Positions 46,561 to 56,023 of a stretch of 64,000 nt of DNA are shown here, in pieces; position 1 is the stretch's first letter; each line of letters begins with the position of its first letter. The DNA comes from an uncultured Desulfuromonas sp. (GTDB taxonomy: Bacteria; Desulfobacterota; Desulfuromonadia; Desulfuromonadales; Desulfuromonadaceae). The translations under genes and the position numbers were made by a program. A model generated the notes under the pieces. The model was given only the letters and a program-made list of their open reading frames with translations, was not told where the DNA came from and did not search any database. Location: NCBI RefSeq assembly GCF_963678835.1, contig NZ_OY787469.1, positions 868,001 to 932,000 of the forward strand, written 5' to 3'.

Positions 46561-47364
46561 TCAGCGCAGGGAAAAGGACAGCGAGGCCGTGTATTTCAAT
46601 TCCAGGCACTGGCCCTGATGGTCGCTGTCGGCCGGTTTACGTAGCGTCGCCAGAACAATCCACTGGCTGGGCTGCAGCAACCGCAGCTCAGCAATGCCCC
46701 GGCTGTTAGTCTTGGTGCTGAAGGCGTATTCATCCTTACTGGAGAAGCCGAGATACGTGGCGGATAGCGGACAAAACGGGGCCGGTTTGCCGTTGAACAA
46801 CACCTGCAGCCGCAAGGTGTCTCCGGCTTTTTTCAGGTAGGGATTTTCCAGCGGGACGATTTCAATGCGGTGGCCGACTGGAGTGGCGTAGGCTTGTTCA
46901 TTCGAACTCTCTACGTCGATGAGTGCTTTGGTGTAGTTTTCGTAGTAGAGGCTGAGAACAACATTGCTCAGACCTTGCATGCCGGCCATTTTGTGGTGCA
47001 TGCGACCGTCGCCGTCCGAAAACATGGTGTAGAAACCGGTTTGGGTCGCCGCGCTGACAATGTAGCCTCCCGCCTTTTTAAACACCACAGGCGTCGCGAG
47101 AAAACCGTTTTCTTCCGCATCAAGGTCGTGCTGGCTGCCGTCGGGAAAGGTCAGACGAAATTCGCGCAGTTTTTCCTTGTCGAGAAAATCCTGCACCGGA
47201 AAGCGGTGGCCGAAGCCGAAATAGATTTTGCTGTGCGCGCCGGCCCTCCCGGATAGGGTCGGGGCGAAATCGGTGGCATTGAGCCACAGATTGTGAGCCG
47301 ATAGCGGAGCGGACAGCCCCAGGCAGAGCAACATGGTCAAGGTAATGACGTGGATTTTTTTCAT
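46561..47364 (-). CDS. DUF4198 periplasmic protein (mature N-terminal His, paralogue)
   Basis: A 267-residue exported protein. Signal peptide MKKIHVITLTMLLCLGLSA plus PLSA, mature start HNLWLNATDFAPTLSG. DUF4198 signatures: FGFGHRFPVQDFL, an extended second domain with LEIVPLENPYLKKAGDTLRLQVLFNGKPAPF, and GIAELRLLQPSQWIVLATLRK. A second His patch is GRMHHKMAGMQG. The ATG overlaps the receptor gene stop (ATGA). Together with the receptor and PepSY protein it likely handles the imported metal in the periplasm. Confidence 0.83.
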   Translation of the reverse strand: MKKIHVITLTMLLCLGLSAPLSAHNLWLNATDFAPTLSGRAGAHSKIYFGFGHRFPVQDFLDKEKLREFRLTFPDGSQHDLDAEENGFLATPVVFKKAGGYIVSAATQTGFYTMFSDGDGRMHHKMAGMQGLSNVVLSLYYENYTKALIDVESSNEQAYATPVGHRIEIVPLENPYLKKAGDTLRLQVLFNGKPAPFCPLSATYLGFSSKDEYAFSTKTNSRGIAELRLLQPSQWIVLATLRKPADSDHQGQCLELKYTASLSFSLR

Positions 47365-49307
47365 GGTGACAAGGTTCCTTTCAAGGTGGCGTAAACATAA
47401 CGGCCCCGTTCACTGTAGGGGATGTATTCCGATTTATCTGCAAGCCGCACATCGCCGAGGTTTTCTACCCCCAGTTGCAGGCTGAGAAACGAGGTGAGTT
47501 CTTTCGTGATTGAAAAGGCCAACAGCGAGTAGCCGGTTACCCGCTCCATGTTGCCGTCGTCGTCTTCATAGTGCTGTTCGCCGGTGTATTGATACCGCAG
47601 CACGCTGCTCAGACCGAATCGCTCCAGATGATGGCGCAACCTGACGTTGACAAGATGCTCGGGACGACCGGCCAGGGGAATGTCGTTTTCCGCATCCTCC
47701 GCATCGAGGTAGTTGTAGCTGGTCACCAGCTCCAGATTGTGGGGCAGGCGAAGCTCAAGTTCGGTTTCCACCCCCTGAATACGGGCCTTATCGACATTGT
47801 CCGGAGTGAAGGTCATGCGACTGGTCATCGGATCGTAACTGACCAGGTCGTAGCCGATGAGATCGTCGATTTCGTTATAGAAATAAAAGGCGCGGGCGGT
47901 CACGGTGGAGCCGAAATATTCTACGCCCACCTCGTAACTGTCGGATGTTTCGGGCTTGACGTCCGGGTTGCCGATAAAGCTGTGTGGGCCGCTACTGGCG
48001 TTGTAGCCCGGCGATGTCTGCTTGGCGGTCGGTGCGTTGAACGCATGACCGTAGCCCGCTTTGAGGTTGATTCTGTCGGTCACTTTCACCAGAGCGTAAA
48101 GGCGTGGCGAGACCTCGGAGCCGAAGTATTCGTGATGGTCGTAACGCAGGCCCGGCGTGAGCAGCAGACGGTCGTTGAACAGGGTTATCTCATCCTGAGC
48201 GAATGCCGACTTGTAGGTGACGGACTCCTCGCCGCCGATATCGTCGAGGGAATCGGCTTCGATGGATTCCTCGCGCCACTCACCGCCCAAGGTAAACAGG
48301 TTAAAGCCGAGTTGCATGGACGTCTGGGCATTCACCACATCGTTGGTCGCTTTATCCGGTGTTTTGCTTTTCACGCCAGTGGCGGCGGCCTCTTTGATAC
48401 TCACCTTGTCGATCTGTGAGCGGTAGAGATCAATTTTTGATTCCAGGGGGCCGGTGGTGCCGCTCCAGCTGATCCCGGCGGTGTATTTGTCCAGTTCATT
48501 GGTATAGTCGATTTTGGCGTTGCGGCTGGTGCTGACGTAGTCGCGTTCCTCGTTAACAATACTGGCGAACAGCTCGATGCGATGATTTTTAGTCGGTGTG
48601 AGGTAAATTTGGGGGCTGAAACTGTAGATTTCACGCCCCTCGATTTCAGAAATGGCCGGGTTGTCCTCATCAGGAATCGCCCGTTCGTGGATATAGCCCG
48701 CAGACACGGAGGCGGCGACACGACCGGGAATCACCGCGCCGTTAATTGCCACGCCGCTGTTGATGGTTTCACCGCCGTCGCCCTCGGGAACACCGCCGCC
48801 CAGCTTGACCTGGCCGCTCCAGGTGTCCGTCGGGACCTTGGTGATGATGTTGATGACGCCACCCAATGCTTCCGATCCGTACAAGGACGACAACGGGCCG
48901 CGTACCACCTCGATTCGTTCGATCTCTTCCAGGGGAACCCAGCTGTTTTCAAAGTTGGAGTGCCCTATCACTGCGTCGCTGGCGGCAATGCGGCGGCCAT
49001 CGATGAGAATCAGGGTATGGCGACTGTCGGCGCCACGGATGGAGAGGGTTTTGCGTCCGCCGACACCGGTTCCGATGAGCGAGATGCCGGGCGTCTCAGC
49101 GATAATGTCGACCAGATCGCGCGCGGGCGCCTCCTCGATCATCTGCCGGTCAATCACCGTGACTGCGCCGGGGGCGTTTTCCAGTTCGGTTTGCGTGCGT
49201 GTTGCGGTGACGATCATGGTGTCCTCTTCGTCGGCAATGCTCTGCGTAGCACATAGGGTTGTCGCGGCGAAAAGCATCATGGCTGTCTTCATGAGATGAC
49301 GTCTCAT
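47361..49307 (-). CDS. TonB-dependent outer-membrane receptor
   Basis: A 648-residue beta-barrel receptor. A signal peptide (MRRHLMKTAMMLFAATTLCATQSIA) is followed by a TonB-box-like EEDTMIVTATRTQ, the plug domain (GAVTVIDRQMIEEAPARDLVDIIAETPGISLIG, RGADSRHTLILIDGRR, VEVVRGPLSSLYGSEALGGVINIITK) and a 22-strand barrel ending with LRLADKSEYIPYSERGRYVYATLKGTLSP. It resembles cobalamin/iron-complex receptors of the BtuB/CirA group; the ligand is unknown. ATG at 49307 with GGAAGGAAG upstream. First gene of receptor-DUF4198-HTALM-PepSY. A CRP/FNR-type site lies about 108 bases upstream. Confidence 0.93.
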   Translation of the reverse strand: MRRHLMKTAMMLFAATTLCATQSIADEEDTMIVTATRTQTELENAPGAVTVIDRQMIEEAPARDLVDIIAETPGISLIGTGVGGRKTLSIRGADSRHTLILIDGRRIAASDAVIGHSNFENSWVPLEEIERIEVVRGPLSSLYGSEALGGVINIITKVPTDTWSGQVKLGGGVPEGDGGETINSGVAINGAVIPGRVAASVSAGYIHERAIPDEDNPAISEIEGREIYSFSPQIYLTPTKNHRIELFASIVNEERDYVSTSRNAKIDYTNELDKYTAGISWSGTTGPLESKIDLYRSQIDKVSIKEAAATGVKSKTPDKATNDVVNAQTSMQLGFNLFTLGGEWREESIEADSLDDIGGEESVTYKSAFAQDEITLFNDRLLLTPGLRYDHHEYFGSEVSPRLYALVKVTDRINLKAGYGHAFNAPTAKQTSPGYNASSGPHSFIGNPDVKPETSDSYEVGVEYFGSTVTARAFYFYNEIDDLIGYDLVSYDPMTSRMTFTPDNVDKARIQGVETELELRLPHNLELVTSYNYLDAEDAENDIPLAGRPEHLVNVRLRHHLERFGLSSVLRYQYTGEQHYEDDDGNMERVTGYSLLAFSITKELTSFLSLQLGVENLGDVRLADKSEYIPYSERGRYVYATLKGTLSP

Positions 49308-49414
49308 TATCTGCTTCCTTCCAGTTGAAAAAAGAGTTTGTGTGGCTCGCATTTATGGCAGACGGGGACCGCTGAGAATGGAGGCGACTATAGCGGAAGG
49401 GATATTTTGGTGTC

Positions 49415-49430
49415 TGTGATGGCGGTCACA
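49415..49430. promoter_or_regulatory. CRP/FNR-type site upstream of the TonB receptor operon
   Basis: TGTGATGGCGGTCACA is a perfect TGTGA-N6-TCACA site, also preceded by GTC. It is the best match of the three sister sites in this window. Confidence 0.75.
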
Positions 49431-49771
49431 AAATGAAAATGATATGCTTTTTCAATTGGAAGAGGGGAGGATACGTTTTGAAAACATGCGAGCTTCATCA
49501 TCTTACACAAGGCTCGGATTGGAACCGCAGCCGAGCACTCATGCGAGTCTTTCACGAGGCTTTTGCAAAAAGCCATCTCTGGCCTTTTGCAAATATGCTC
49601 TTGAAAAGGGGCATTTCCAAAAACTCACAAATTGCCGGTCATAGAGATGAAACCGGCGAACCGACTATTTTTGTCGTCTAACCATGGGGCTCTACGAGCC
49701 TTTTTGCAAGAGGCTCTCACAACAGGCACAGGCCGAAAAAACAGCCTGTGAGGCGAGGAGAAAGAGCCAGA
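49431..49771. other. Intergenic region with several palindromes, no gene
   Basis: About 340 bases. Hairpins: GGCTTTTGCAAAAAGCC near 49558, GAGCCTTTTTGCAAGAGGCTC near 49688 and CACAGGC/GCCTGTG near 49730-49750. The second is the same palindrome as in the start of the PepSY gene (about 46030). The last may end the RND operon transcript. No open frame here has a ribosome-binding site. Confidence 0.5.
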
Positions 49772-52700
49772 TTAGTCCACCGGGTGCGTCTCTTTCCAAT
49801 GGGCGCGAATATCCTCGACCACCATATACAACACCGGCACTAGGATCAGGGCGATCAGGGTGGCAAACAAAATCCCGAACCCCAGCGAGATCGCCATGGG
49901 AATCAGGAAGCGTGCCTGACGTGATGTCTCAAAAATCATCGGTGCCAGGCCGAAGAACGTGGTCAGCGTCGTGAGCATAATCGGTCGGAAGCGCTGCATT
50001 CCGGCAGCGAGCACGGCATCATGCGCACTTTCTCCACCGTGGTGGCGACGGTTGGCAAAATCGATCAAGACCAGCGAATCGTTGACCACCACGCCGGACA
50101 GCGCGACAACACCGAGCAGACTCATGATACTGAGACTGTAGCCCATGGCAAGATGGCCAAGGGTAGCACCGACCATGCCGAACGGAATGCTGACCATGAT
50201 AATGGCGGGTTGGATATAACTGCGGAACGGAATGGCCAGCAGCAGATAGATCAACAACAGCGCCAGCAGCAGACCGGACACCAGCCCCTGAAAGCTCTCC
50301 TCCATGTCGGCCTGACGACCCTCGTACGACAGGCTCAGCCCGGCATAGCGATTGAGCAGGTTGGGGATGGTCTCCTCTTCCAGAGCGGCAATGACCTGAC
50401 CGGCCTGGGGGCGTGGCGTGACATCGGCGGTGACAGTGACAATGCGTCGACCGCTGCGACGGTCAATGGTGATGTAAGCGCGACCGCGTTTGATCTCGAC
50501 AGCATCGAGTAGCGGAATTTCAATGCCCTCACTGTTGCGTAGGATCATCTGCTCCAAATTGTATTCAGAGATGCGCTCTTTTTTAGGCAAGCGCACGACA
50601 ATGGTGATCTCGTTGCGCCCGCGTTGCTGTTTGAGGACATCCGCGCCGTCATAGGCGTTGCGCACTTGCCGGGCCACCTCAGAAGCGGTGAGGCCGAGAC
50701 TGCGCGCCGCCGGTTTCAGGGTGAAATCGAGTTGCTGTTTGCCTGGGGCAAAACCGTCGTCAATATCTTTGACCTGGCTGTAGCTTTCCAATGCCGCGGC
50801 CAGCTCCTCGCTGGCGTTTTCAAGCACCGACAGGTCACGATGGCTCAGTTCCATGGTTAGCGCGGCTCCGGAGCCGGGACCGCCTGAATCGGAGGAGAAG
50901 CTGATCGATTCGACGCCGACAAATTCACCGCTGCGCTGACGCCACAGCTTGGTGAATTGATCCGTCGACATGGGACGGATTTCAGCATCGGTGAGATAGA
51001 CGCGGATGCGTGCCTGGTGGCTGCCGCTGCGGCCAAGCTGGCTGAACGTGCCGACGGCCAGTTGGTCCCCGCCGTTTTCAGCAATGATTTCATCCGCCGC
51101 AGACATGATCTGGCGGGCGATCTGTTCCGTGCGCTCTATGGGCGCACCGTAGGGCAGGGTGACGGACGCCTGGGCATAATCCGACTCGATTTTCGGAAAC
51201 ATGCTCATGCCCATCCGGCCGCTCTTGACATAAGCAATGGTGACCAGCAGCACAGCCACGGCAATGGCGATAGTGATATAGCGGGTGTGCAGCACCTTGT
51301 CGAGGAACGGGCCGTAGTATTTCTCAATCATTCGGGTGAAAAAGGCGCTGAAACGCTGCTGTCGCTCATGCAGCCAAGCCATCGGACCTTTGCGCTTGTG
51401 GCGATCATTAAGGTGGCCAAGGTGGGCCGGCAGCACAAACAGCGACTCGACCAGAGAGATGGCAAAGACGCTGATAACCACCACCGGGATGGTCATCATG
51501 ATCTTGCCCATGGTGCCGGGAATAAAGTACAGCGGCATGAACGCCACAATGTTGGTCAACACGCTGAAGGTGACCGGCACGGCCACTTCACGCACCCCGG
51601 CGATCGCCGCCTGGACAAAGGGCAAGCCCTGCTGGCGGAATTTATAGATGTTTTCACCGACGACAATGGCGTCATCAACCACGATACCGAGCGCGATAAT
51701 AAACGCAAACATCGACACCATATTGATGCTGACTCCGGTCATGGCCATCATCAGAAAGGCGCCGAGAAACGAAATCGGAATGCCCATGGTGACCCAGAAG
51801 GCCAATCGCGCTTCGAGGAAAATACTCAGCAGCACCAGCACCAGCGCCAGACCGAGAAACGCGTTGCGCGATAACAAATCCGCCCGTTGTTTAAAGACCT
51901 CAGAACGGTCCTTGACCGCTGCCAGCTTAATGCCGGGCGGCAGGTGCTCGTCAAATGCCTCCATCTGGGCAAATACGGCATTGGCAACGTCGATAGGGGT
52001 CTGTTCTCCAATGCGGTAGATCTCGATCATCAGGGCGGGTTTGCCGTTGTACTCCGCGCGATAATCGGTGTCTTCAAAGCCGTCCTTGATGGTGGCCATC
52101 TCGCCGAGCCGGACAATGCTGCCGTCGTTATTGCTGACCACCGGCAAGCTGGCAAATTGCTGCGCCGTATCGCGTCGCTCCTTCATGCGGACCAGCACTT
52201 CGCCAGCGTCGGTTTTGATGCCGCCGCCGGGAAGATCGATGGAACCGGCGGCGAGGCGGCTGGCCACTTCACCGGTGGTCAGGCCGTAGCGACGCAGGGT
52301 TTGCTGGGGGATCTCAATGGAGATCTCCAGATCAGGCACGTCCTCCAGCTCCACCTGGGTGATGTTTTTATCCTGCAACAGGAAGTCGCGCAACTGTTCG
52401 GCCACATTGCGCAGAACGATTTCGCTCTGGTCGCCGTATACGACGATTGATACCACGTCGCGTTTGCGGCTTAAAATCTCCACTTCCGGCTCTTCGGCGT
52501 CGTCGGGAAAGGTACTGATGCGATCCACTTCACTTTCGATGTCGCTGGCCAGTTTTTGCAGATCGGCACCGAGCAGCAGCTCGACGGTGACGACACCAAC
52601 ACCTTCCCTGGCGCTGGAGGTGACCTCATCCACACCGTCGAGGCCCTGTACCGCCTCTTCAATGGCGAGGATGATCCCCTGTTCCACCTCTTCGGGGCTG

Positions 52701-52894
52701 GCACCAGGGTAAGGCACGGTCACTGTGACGATATCGGTGTCAAACTCGGGAAACACCTCCTGCTTGATCTGGGTGGCAATGAGCAGGCCACCGATCATCA
52801 GGATCAACATCAGCAGGTTGGACGCCACCGAATTGCCCGCCATCCAGGCAATGGCCCCCCGTTCTTCACCGGGGCTACGAAACTGGTCGTTCAT
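49772..52894 (-). CDS. RND efflux pump inner-membrane transporter (HAE1/AcrB-like)
   Basis: A 1,040-residue RND transporter with 12 predicted helices in two halves and two large periplasmic loops. Recognisable features: N-terminal SVASNLLMLILMIGGLL, proton-relay helix VVDDAIVVGENIYKF (near 405-420), FIPGTMGKIMMTIPVVV, and the second-half SLLGVVALSGVVVNDSLVLIDFANRR. The sequence of TM4 (GIVVDDAIVVGE) keeps both Asp of the proton path. The proteins exports drugs or metabolites together with the adaptor and the OMF encoded upstream. Overlaps the MFP gene by four bases. Confidence 0.93.
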   Translation of the reverse strand: MNDQFRSPGEERGAIAWMAGNSVASNLLMLILMIGGLLIATQIKQEVFPEFDTDIVTVTVPYPGASPEEVEQGIILAIEEAVQGLDGVDEVTSSAREGVGVVTVELLLGADLQKLASDIESEVDRISTFPDDAEEPEVEILSRKRDVVSIVVYGDQSEIVLRNVAEQLRDFLLQDKNITQVELEDVPDLEISIEIPQQTLRRYGLTTGEVASRLAAGSIDLPGGGIKTDAGEVLVRMKERRDTAQQFASLPVVSNNDGSIVRLGEMATIKDGFEDTDYRAEYNGKPALMIEIYRIGEQTPIDVANAVFAQMEAFDEHLPPGIKLAAVKDRSEVFKQRADLLSRNAFLGLALVLVLLSIFLEARLAFWVTMGIPISFLGAFLMMAMTGVSINMVSMFAFIIALGIVVDDAIVVGENIYKFRQQGLPFVQAAIAGVREVAVPVTFSVLTNIVAFMPLYFIPGTMGKIMMTIPVVVISVFAISLVESLFVLPAHLGHLNDRHKRKGPMAWLHERQQRFSAFFTRMIEKYYGPFLDKVLHTRYITIAIAVAVLLVTIAYVKSGRMGMSMFPKIESDYAQASVTLPYGAPIERTEQIARQIMSAADEIIAENGGDQLAVGTFSQLGRSGSHQARIRVYLTDAEIRPMSTDQFTKLWRQRSGEFVGVESISFSSDSGGPGSGAALTMELSHRDLSVLENASEELAAALESYSQVKDIDDGFAPGKQQLDFTLKPAARSLGLTASEVARQVRNAYDGADVLKQQRGRNEITIVVRLPKKERISEYNLEQMILRNSEGIEIPLLDAVEIKRGRAYITIDRRSGRRIVTVTADVTPRPQAGQVIAALEEETIPNLLNRYAGLSLSYEGRQADMEESFQGLVSGLLLALLLIYLLLAIPFRSYIQPAIIMVSIPFGMVGATLGHLAMGYSLSIMSLLGVVALSGVVVNDSLVLIDFANRRHHGGESAHDAVLAAGMQRFRPIMLTTLTTFFGLAPMIFETSRQARFLIPMAISLGFGILFATLIALILVPVLYMVVEDIRAHWKETHPVD

Positions 52895-54126
52895 CGGCCG
52901 GCCTCGTCACCGCTGGTTTGGGCCTTCGGCCGATCAAGGCGCAACGACAGACCCTCGACCGGAGCAGCCAGATCGCTGGTAACAATCAGTTCGCCGGCAG
53001 AAACGCCGGAGGTCAGATAAAAGTATTCCTTATCGCGCCAGGCGATTTCAACCGGGCGAATATGCAGTTTTTTGTCTTTGGCCAGCCACAGATGGCGGTT
53101 ATCGTGGATTATCTGGCGTGGCACCTTGGTGGCTTCAGCGAGGGTACGGCCAAGAATGGTCACCTCAACATAATCGCCAAGTAGCAACGGGGTGCGTTGG
53201 GCGACCGGATGGCCCAGATCAAGCGGGTCACTAATGCGTACCAGCAGCCGTGCCATTCGGCCCTGGGTTTCCAAATCGGCGAGCAGCCGCAGAATGGTTC
53301 CTGTGCGGTTGCCGGCAGCCGTGCTGATTTTCACGTGAGAGCCTTGTGTCGCGTTGTAGTCGGGGATCTCAATCCATGCCAGAGCCTGCATCGGCACGGA
53401 CAGTTCCACCCAGAATTCGTCGGTGGCGACCAGAGTGGCAACCGTGGATTGGCTGCTGAGCTGGCTGCCGAGATCAACAGCTTTATCAATCACCAGAGCA
53501 TCAAACGGCGTGGTGATGATGGTGCGTTGCAGATCAATGCGCGCTTTATCAACGCCGGCTTCGGCGGCGCGCACCTTGGCCTCAGCTTTTTTCAGGTGGG
53601 GCTCACGCAGGGCCAGTGCAGGAGGGAGGTTCGTCTGCCCACTGTGCTCCTGCTCGAACAGTTGCCATTCGCGGCGGGCCACTTCCTGCAGCCCCTCTTC
53701 AATGGATAAGGCATAGCGAGCATCGGCCAGGGCCGCTTGCTGTTCGGCCAGGGCAACCTCGTAGTCGACCGGGTCGAGGGCCAGCAATTCCTGCCCTTTG
53801 GCGAGCCGTTTGCCGAGATCGAAATTGTCATTGAGGCGAATCACTTGTCCGGAGACTTGCGCCTGAAGGTCGACCTTCCGCGAAGCGACTACCTGTCCGG
53901 CGGCGGTAATGGTCACCTGATGTGCCTGTGGTTTGGCAGGCATTACGGAAACCAGTACCGGTTTTTTGACTTTGGCCTTCTTTGCAGCTTTGGGCGCGGT
54001 TTTAATCAGATAGCTGGCCGCAAAAAAGCTCGCTGCCAGAATGACAACGATAATCAGAACGCGCAACCATACCCGCTTGCGCGGCGTGGGTGTGGAAGCA
54101 GCATGGTGATCCGGCATGTTGTCCAT
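52891..54126 (-). CDS. RND efflux periplasmic adaptor (MFP)
   Basis: A 411-residue adaptor. One N-terminal membrane anchor (VWLRVLIIVVILAASFFAASYLI, about 20-42), a Lys/Ala-rich linker, a biotinyl-lipoyl half (VVASRKVDLQAQVSGQVIRL), an alpha-hairpin (about 120-200, VALAEQQAALADARYALSIEEGLQEVARREWQLFEQE), the second lipoyl half (TTPFDALVIDKAVDLGSQL) and beta-barrel region. It links the RND pump to the outer-membrane channel. Start ATG at 54126, AAAGGA eight bases upstream. Confidence 0.92.
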   Translation of the reverse strand: MDNMPDHHAASTPTPRKRVWLRVLIIVVILAASFFAASYLIKTAPKAAKKAKVKKPVLVSVMPAKPQAHQVTITAAGQVVASRKVDLQAQVSGQVIRLNDNFDLGKRLAKGQELLALDPVDYEVALAEQQAALADARYALSIEEGLQEVARREWQLFEQEHSGQTNLPPALALREPHLKKAEAKVRAAEAGVDKARIDLQRTIITTPFDALVIDKAVDLGSQLSSQSTVATLVATDEFWVELSVPMQALAWIEIPDYNATQGSHVKISTAAGNRTGTILRLLADLETQGRMARLLVRISDPLDLGHPVAQRTPLLLGDYVEVTILGRTLAEATKVPRQIIHDNRHLWLAKDKKLHIRPVEIAWRDKEYFYLTSGVSAGELIVTSDLAAPVEGLSLRLDRPKAQTSGDEAGR

Positions 54127-54266
54127 AAAATCGGTCCTTTTATGATTGAGTTTTTGTAAAAAAAGGGTCCTCGCTTTTTTACAAATCGTTTTAAACGTAT
54201 CATGTTCAATAGCGTACAAAATTGTCGAGTTGCGAACGAATCCGACCTTTCTGTTCGCCTGTTTAT

Positions 54267-54323
54267 CAGGTTGTTGAAAAAACAGACTGTGGAGCCCATG
54301 GACGGGACTTTTTCAACAGCCTG
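54267..54323. repeat. Palindromic intergenic repeat, copy C
   Basis: CAGGTTGTTGAAAAA at one end and TTTTTCAACAGCCTG at the other, with the middle GTGGAGCCCATGGACGGGAC shared with copy D (GTGGAGCCTATGGACAGG). It separates the OMF gene from the adaptor and pump genes and could attenuate transcription between them. Confidence 0.82.
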
Positions 54324-54504
54324 CTACTCCTTGAGCGCACCCAATTTTGTCATCGGAGTGGCCACCTGCAGGAGCAAATTTATGCCCGAATTGTTCTGGT
54401 CATTGATCCTTTTCATGATGGATTCGCGGCTGAAGCCGCTCCTACAATATACAAATTCAATTATGCTGAAGTACTACAGGCTCCAAAAGCCTTTTTCTGC
54501 GGCT

Positions 54505-55908
54505 CTATTGCAACCGGTATTGACTGTTTGTGGTTGTGCCGCCGAGTGCCCGATGCAGGGCAACGCGGGCCAGTAGTTTGTCGCGTTGTTTCTGCACCCG
54601 TTCGCGTTGCAGGGTATCTACGGACAATTTGACGATCAGGTAGGAGAGATAGTCGTCATCGCCGTTCAGATAGCGAATATAGGCATTGTCCAGCGACTGG
54701 CGGCGGCGTTCAATCTGTTGATCGACGGCAGCGAGCTGTTCGCTGATTTTGCGCTCATCAAGCAGGGCGCTCTCCACTTCGTTGACCGCGGTGATCACCG
54801 TCTCTTCGTAGGCCGCGAGCAACTCGTCGGCTTCGGCGCGAGCGCGGGTTACTTTGGCACGGCGCGATCCGGCATCGAAAATAGGTCCGGTGACACTGGC
54901 GGCAAGGTTGGCCAGCCAGTTGTCAAACAAATCGGCGAACCGGGTGCTGCTGTAACCGGCATCGGCGCTGAGCCTCATCGCCGGCAGGCGGTCGGCGCGG
55001 GCGGCGGCAACCAGCCAGTCACCTTTGTTAAGGCGCAGTCCTGCGGCACGCACATCAGGCCGATAAGCCAGAAGGTCGGCAGGAACGCCCACAGGAGGTA
55101 AGGGCGTCAGCGCCGGGAGTTGTTGCTGGTTTACCTGGATATCAGCGCCGGGAGCCAATCCGCTGAGCAGACACAAATCGTAACGATATTGGCTTAGATT
55201 CTGTTCCAGTTCCAGGCGGCTTTGCTCAAACTGGTGAAGTTCCTGTTGGCGTTCCACCAGGTCGCTGCGGGTTGCCTGGCCTTCGAGGTAGCGCAGTTGG
55301 GTCAGTTCAACGATGTTGGTTGCTGTTTTGATCTGACGTTCAATAATGGTGTATTGCTGTTGCAGGGCCACGCTGTTGAGCCAGTTGACGGCAATCTCAC
55401 TGCTCAGGGTGATGCGGGCGGTGCGCCAATCCTCTTCTGTGGCCTGCTGCTCACGACGCTGGGCGGCTGTTTGCGAACGGATACGTCCCCACAGGTCGAT
55501 TTCGTAGCTGCCGACCAGCCCCAGGGCGAAGCTTTCCGTACGGGTGCGCTGATCGCCTTTATACTGGTGTTGATGGCTGGCATTGCCGTTATAGTCGAGG
55601 CTTGGCCACAGATCGCTGCCGGTGATGATGGAGGTGGCGCGCGCCTGTTCAACGCGCGACCACGCCTGGCGCAGGGTGAAATTGCCGCTGAACGCGGTGG
55701 TCATCAGCTGATCCAGTTCATCGCCGCCGAGCTGTTGCCACCAGGGAATTTCTTGATGTGGCGCTGTCGGCGGATAAAGAGTATATGTGGTCGGCAGAGA
55801 CTTGGGCTGTGGTTCACGTTGTTGCGGCGCGAACGGACTACAGCTGCTCAGCATGGTGCAGGCGAGCAAAGCCAAAGCGATCAGTAGGGATGTTGAACAC
55901 GTTCTCAT
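54505..55908 (-). CDS. Outer-membrane efflux lipoprotein (OMF, NodT/OprM-like)
   Basis: A 467-residue TolC-type channel. A lipoprotein signal (TSLLIALALLACTMLSSC) has its lipobox at LSSC (Cys 23). The mature protein shows two OEP repeats, each with long helices (about 80-250 and 280-450; ANIVELTQLRYLEGQATRSDLVERQQELHQFEQSRLELEQNL, EADELLAAYEETVITAVNEVESALL). It spans the outer membrane and completes the tripartite pump. ATG at 55908 with GAGGA six bases upstream. First gene of the efflux group; a CpxR-type box lies 116 bases upstream. Confidence 0.9.
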   Translation of the reverse strand: MRTCSTSLLIALALLACTMLSSCSPFAPQQREPQPKSLPTTYTLYPPTAPHQEIPWWQQLGGDELDQLMTTAFSGNFTLRQAWSRVEQARATSIITGSDLWPSLDYNGNASHQHQYKGDQRTRTESFALGLVGSYEIDLWGRIRSQTAAQRREQQATEEDWRTARITLSSEIAVNWLNSVALQQQYTIIERQIKTATNIVELTQLRYLEGQATRSDLVERQQELHQFEQSRLELEQNLSQYRYDLCLLSGLAPGADIQVNQQQLPALTPLPPVGVPADLLAYRPDVRAAGLRLNKGDWLVAAARADRLPAMRLSADAGYSSTRFADLFDNWLANLAASVTGPIFDAGSRRAKVTRARAEADELLAAYEETVITAVNEVESALLDERKISEQLAAVDQQIERRRQSLDNAYIRYLNGDDDYLSYLIVKLSVDTLQRERVQKQRDKLLARVALHRALGGTTTNSQYRLQ

Positions 55909-56023
55909 CAATGAGTCCTCAAAGTAGAAGTTAAACCGGGCCAGCATATCATTTTTCATGTTCAGAGAGTATTAAAGAGCCACATGTTGCCAGGGATTGC
56001 TGTAAAATTTTGTTATTGGTTAT

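Noticed and set aside
49433..49681. Plus-strand frame of 82 codons between the TonB receptor and RND genes
   Set aside because: Built of palindromes (TTTTGCAAAAAGCC type), no ribosome site, no known domain.
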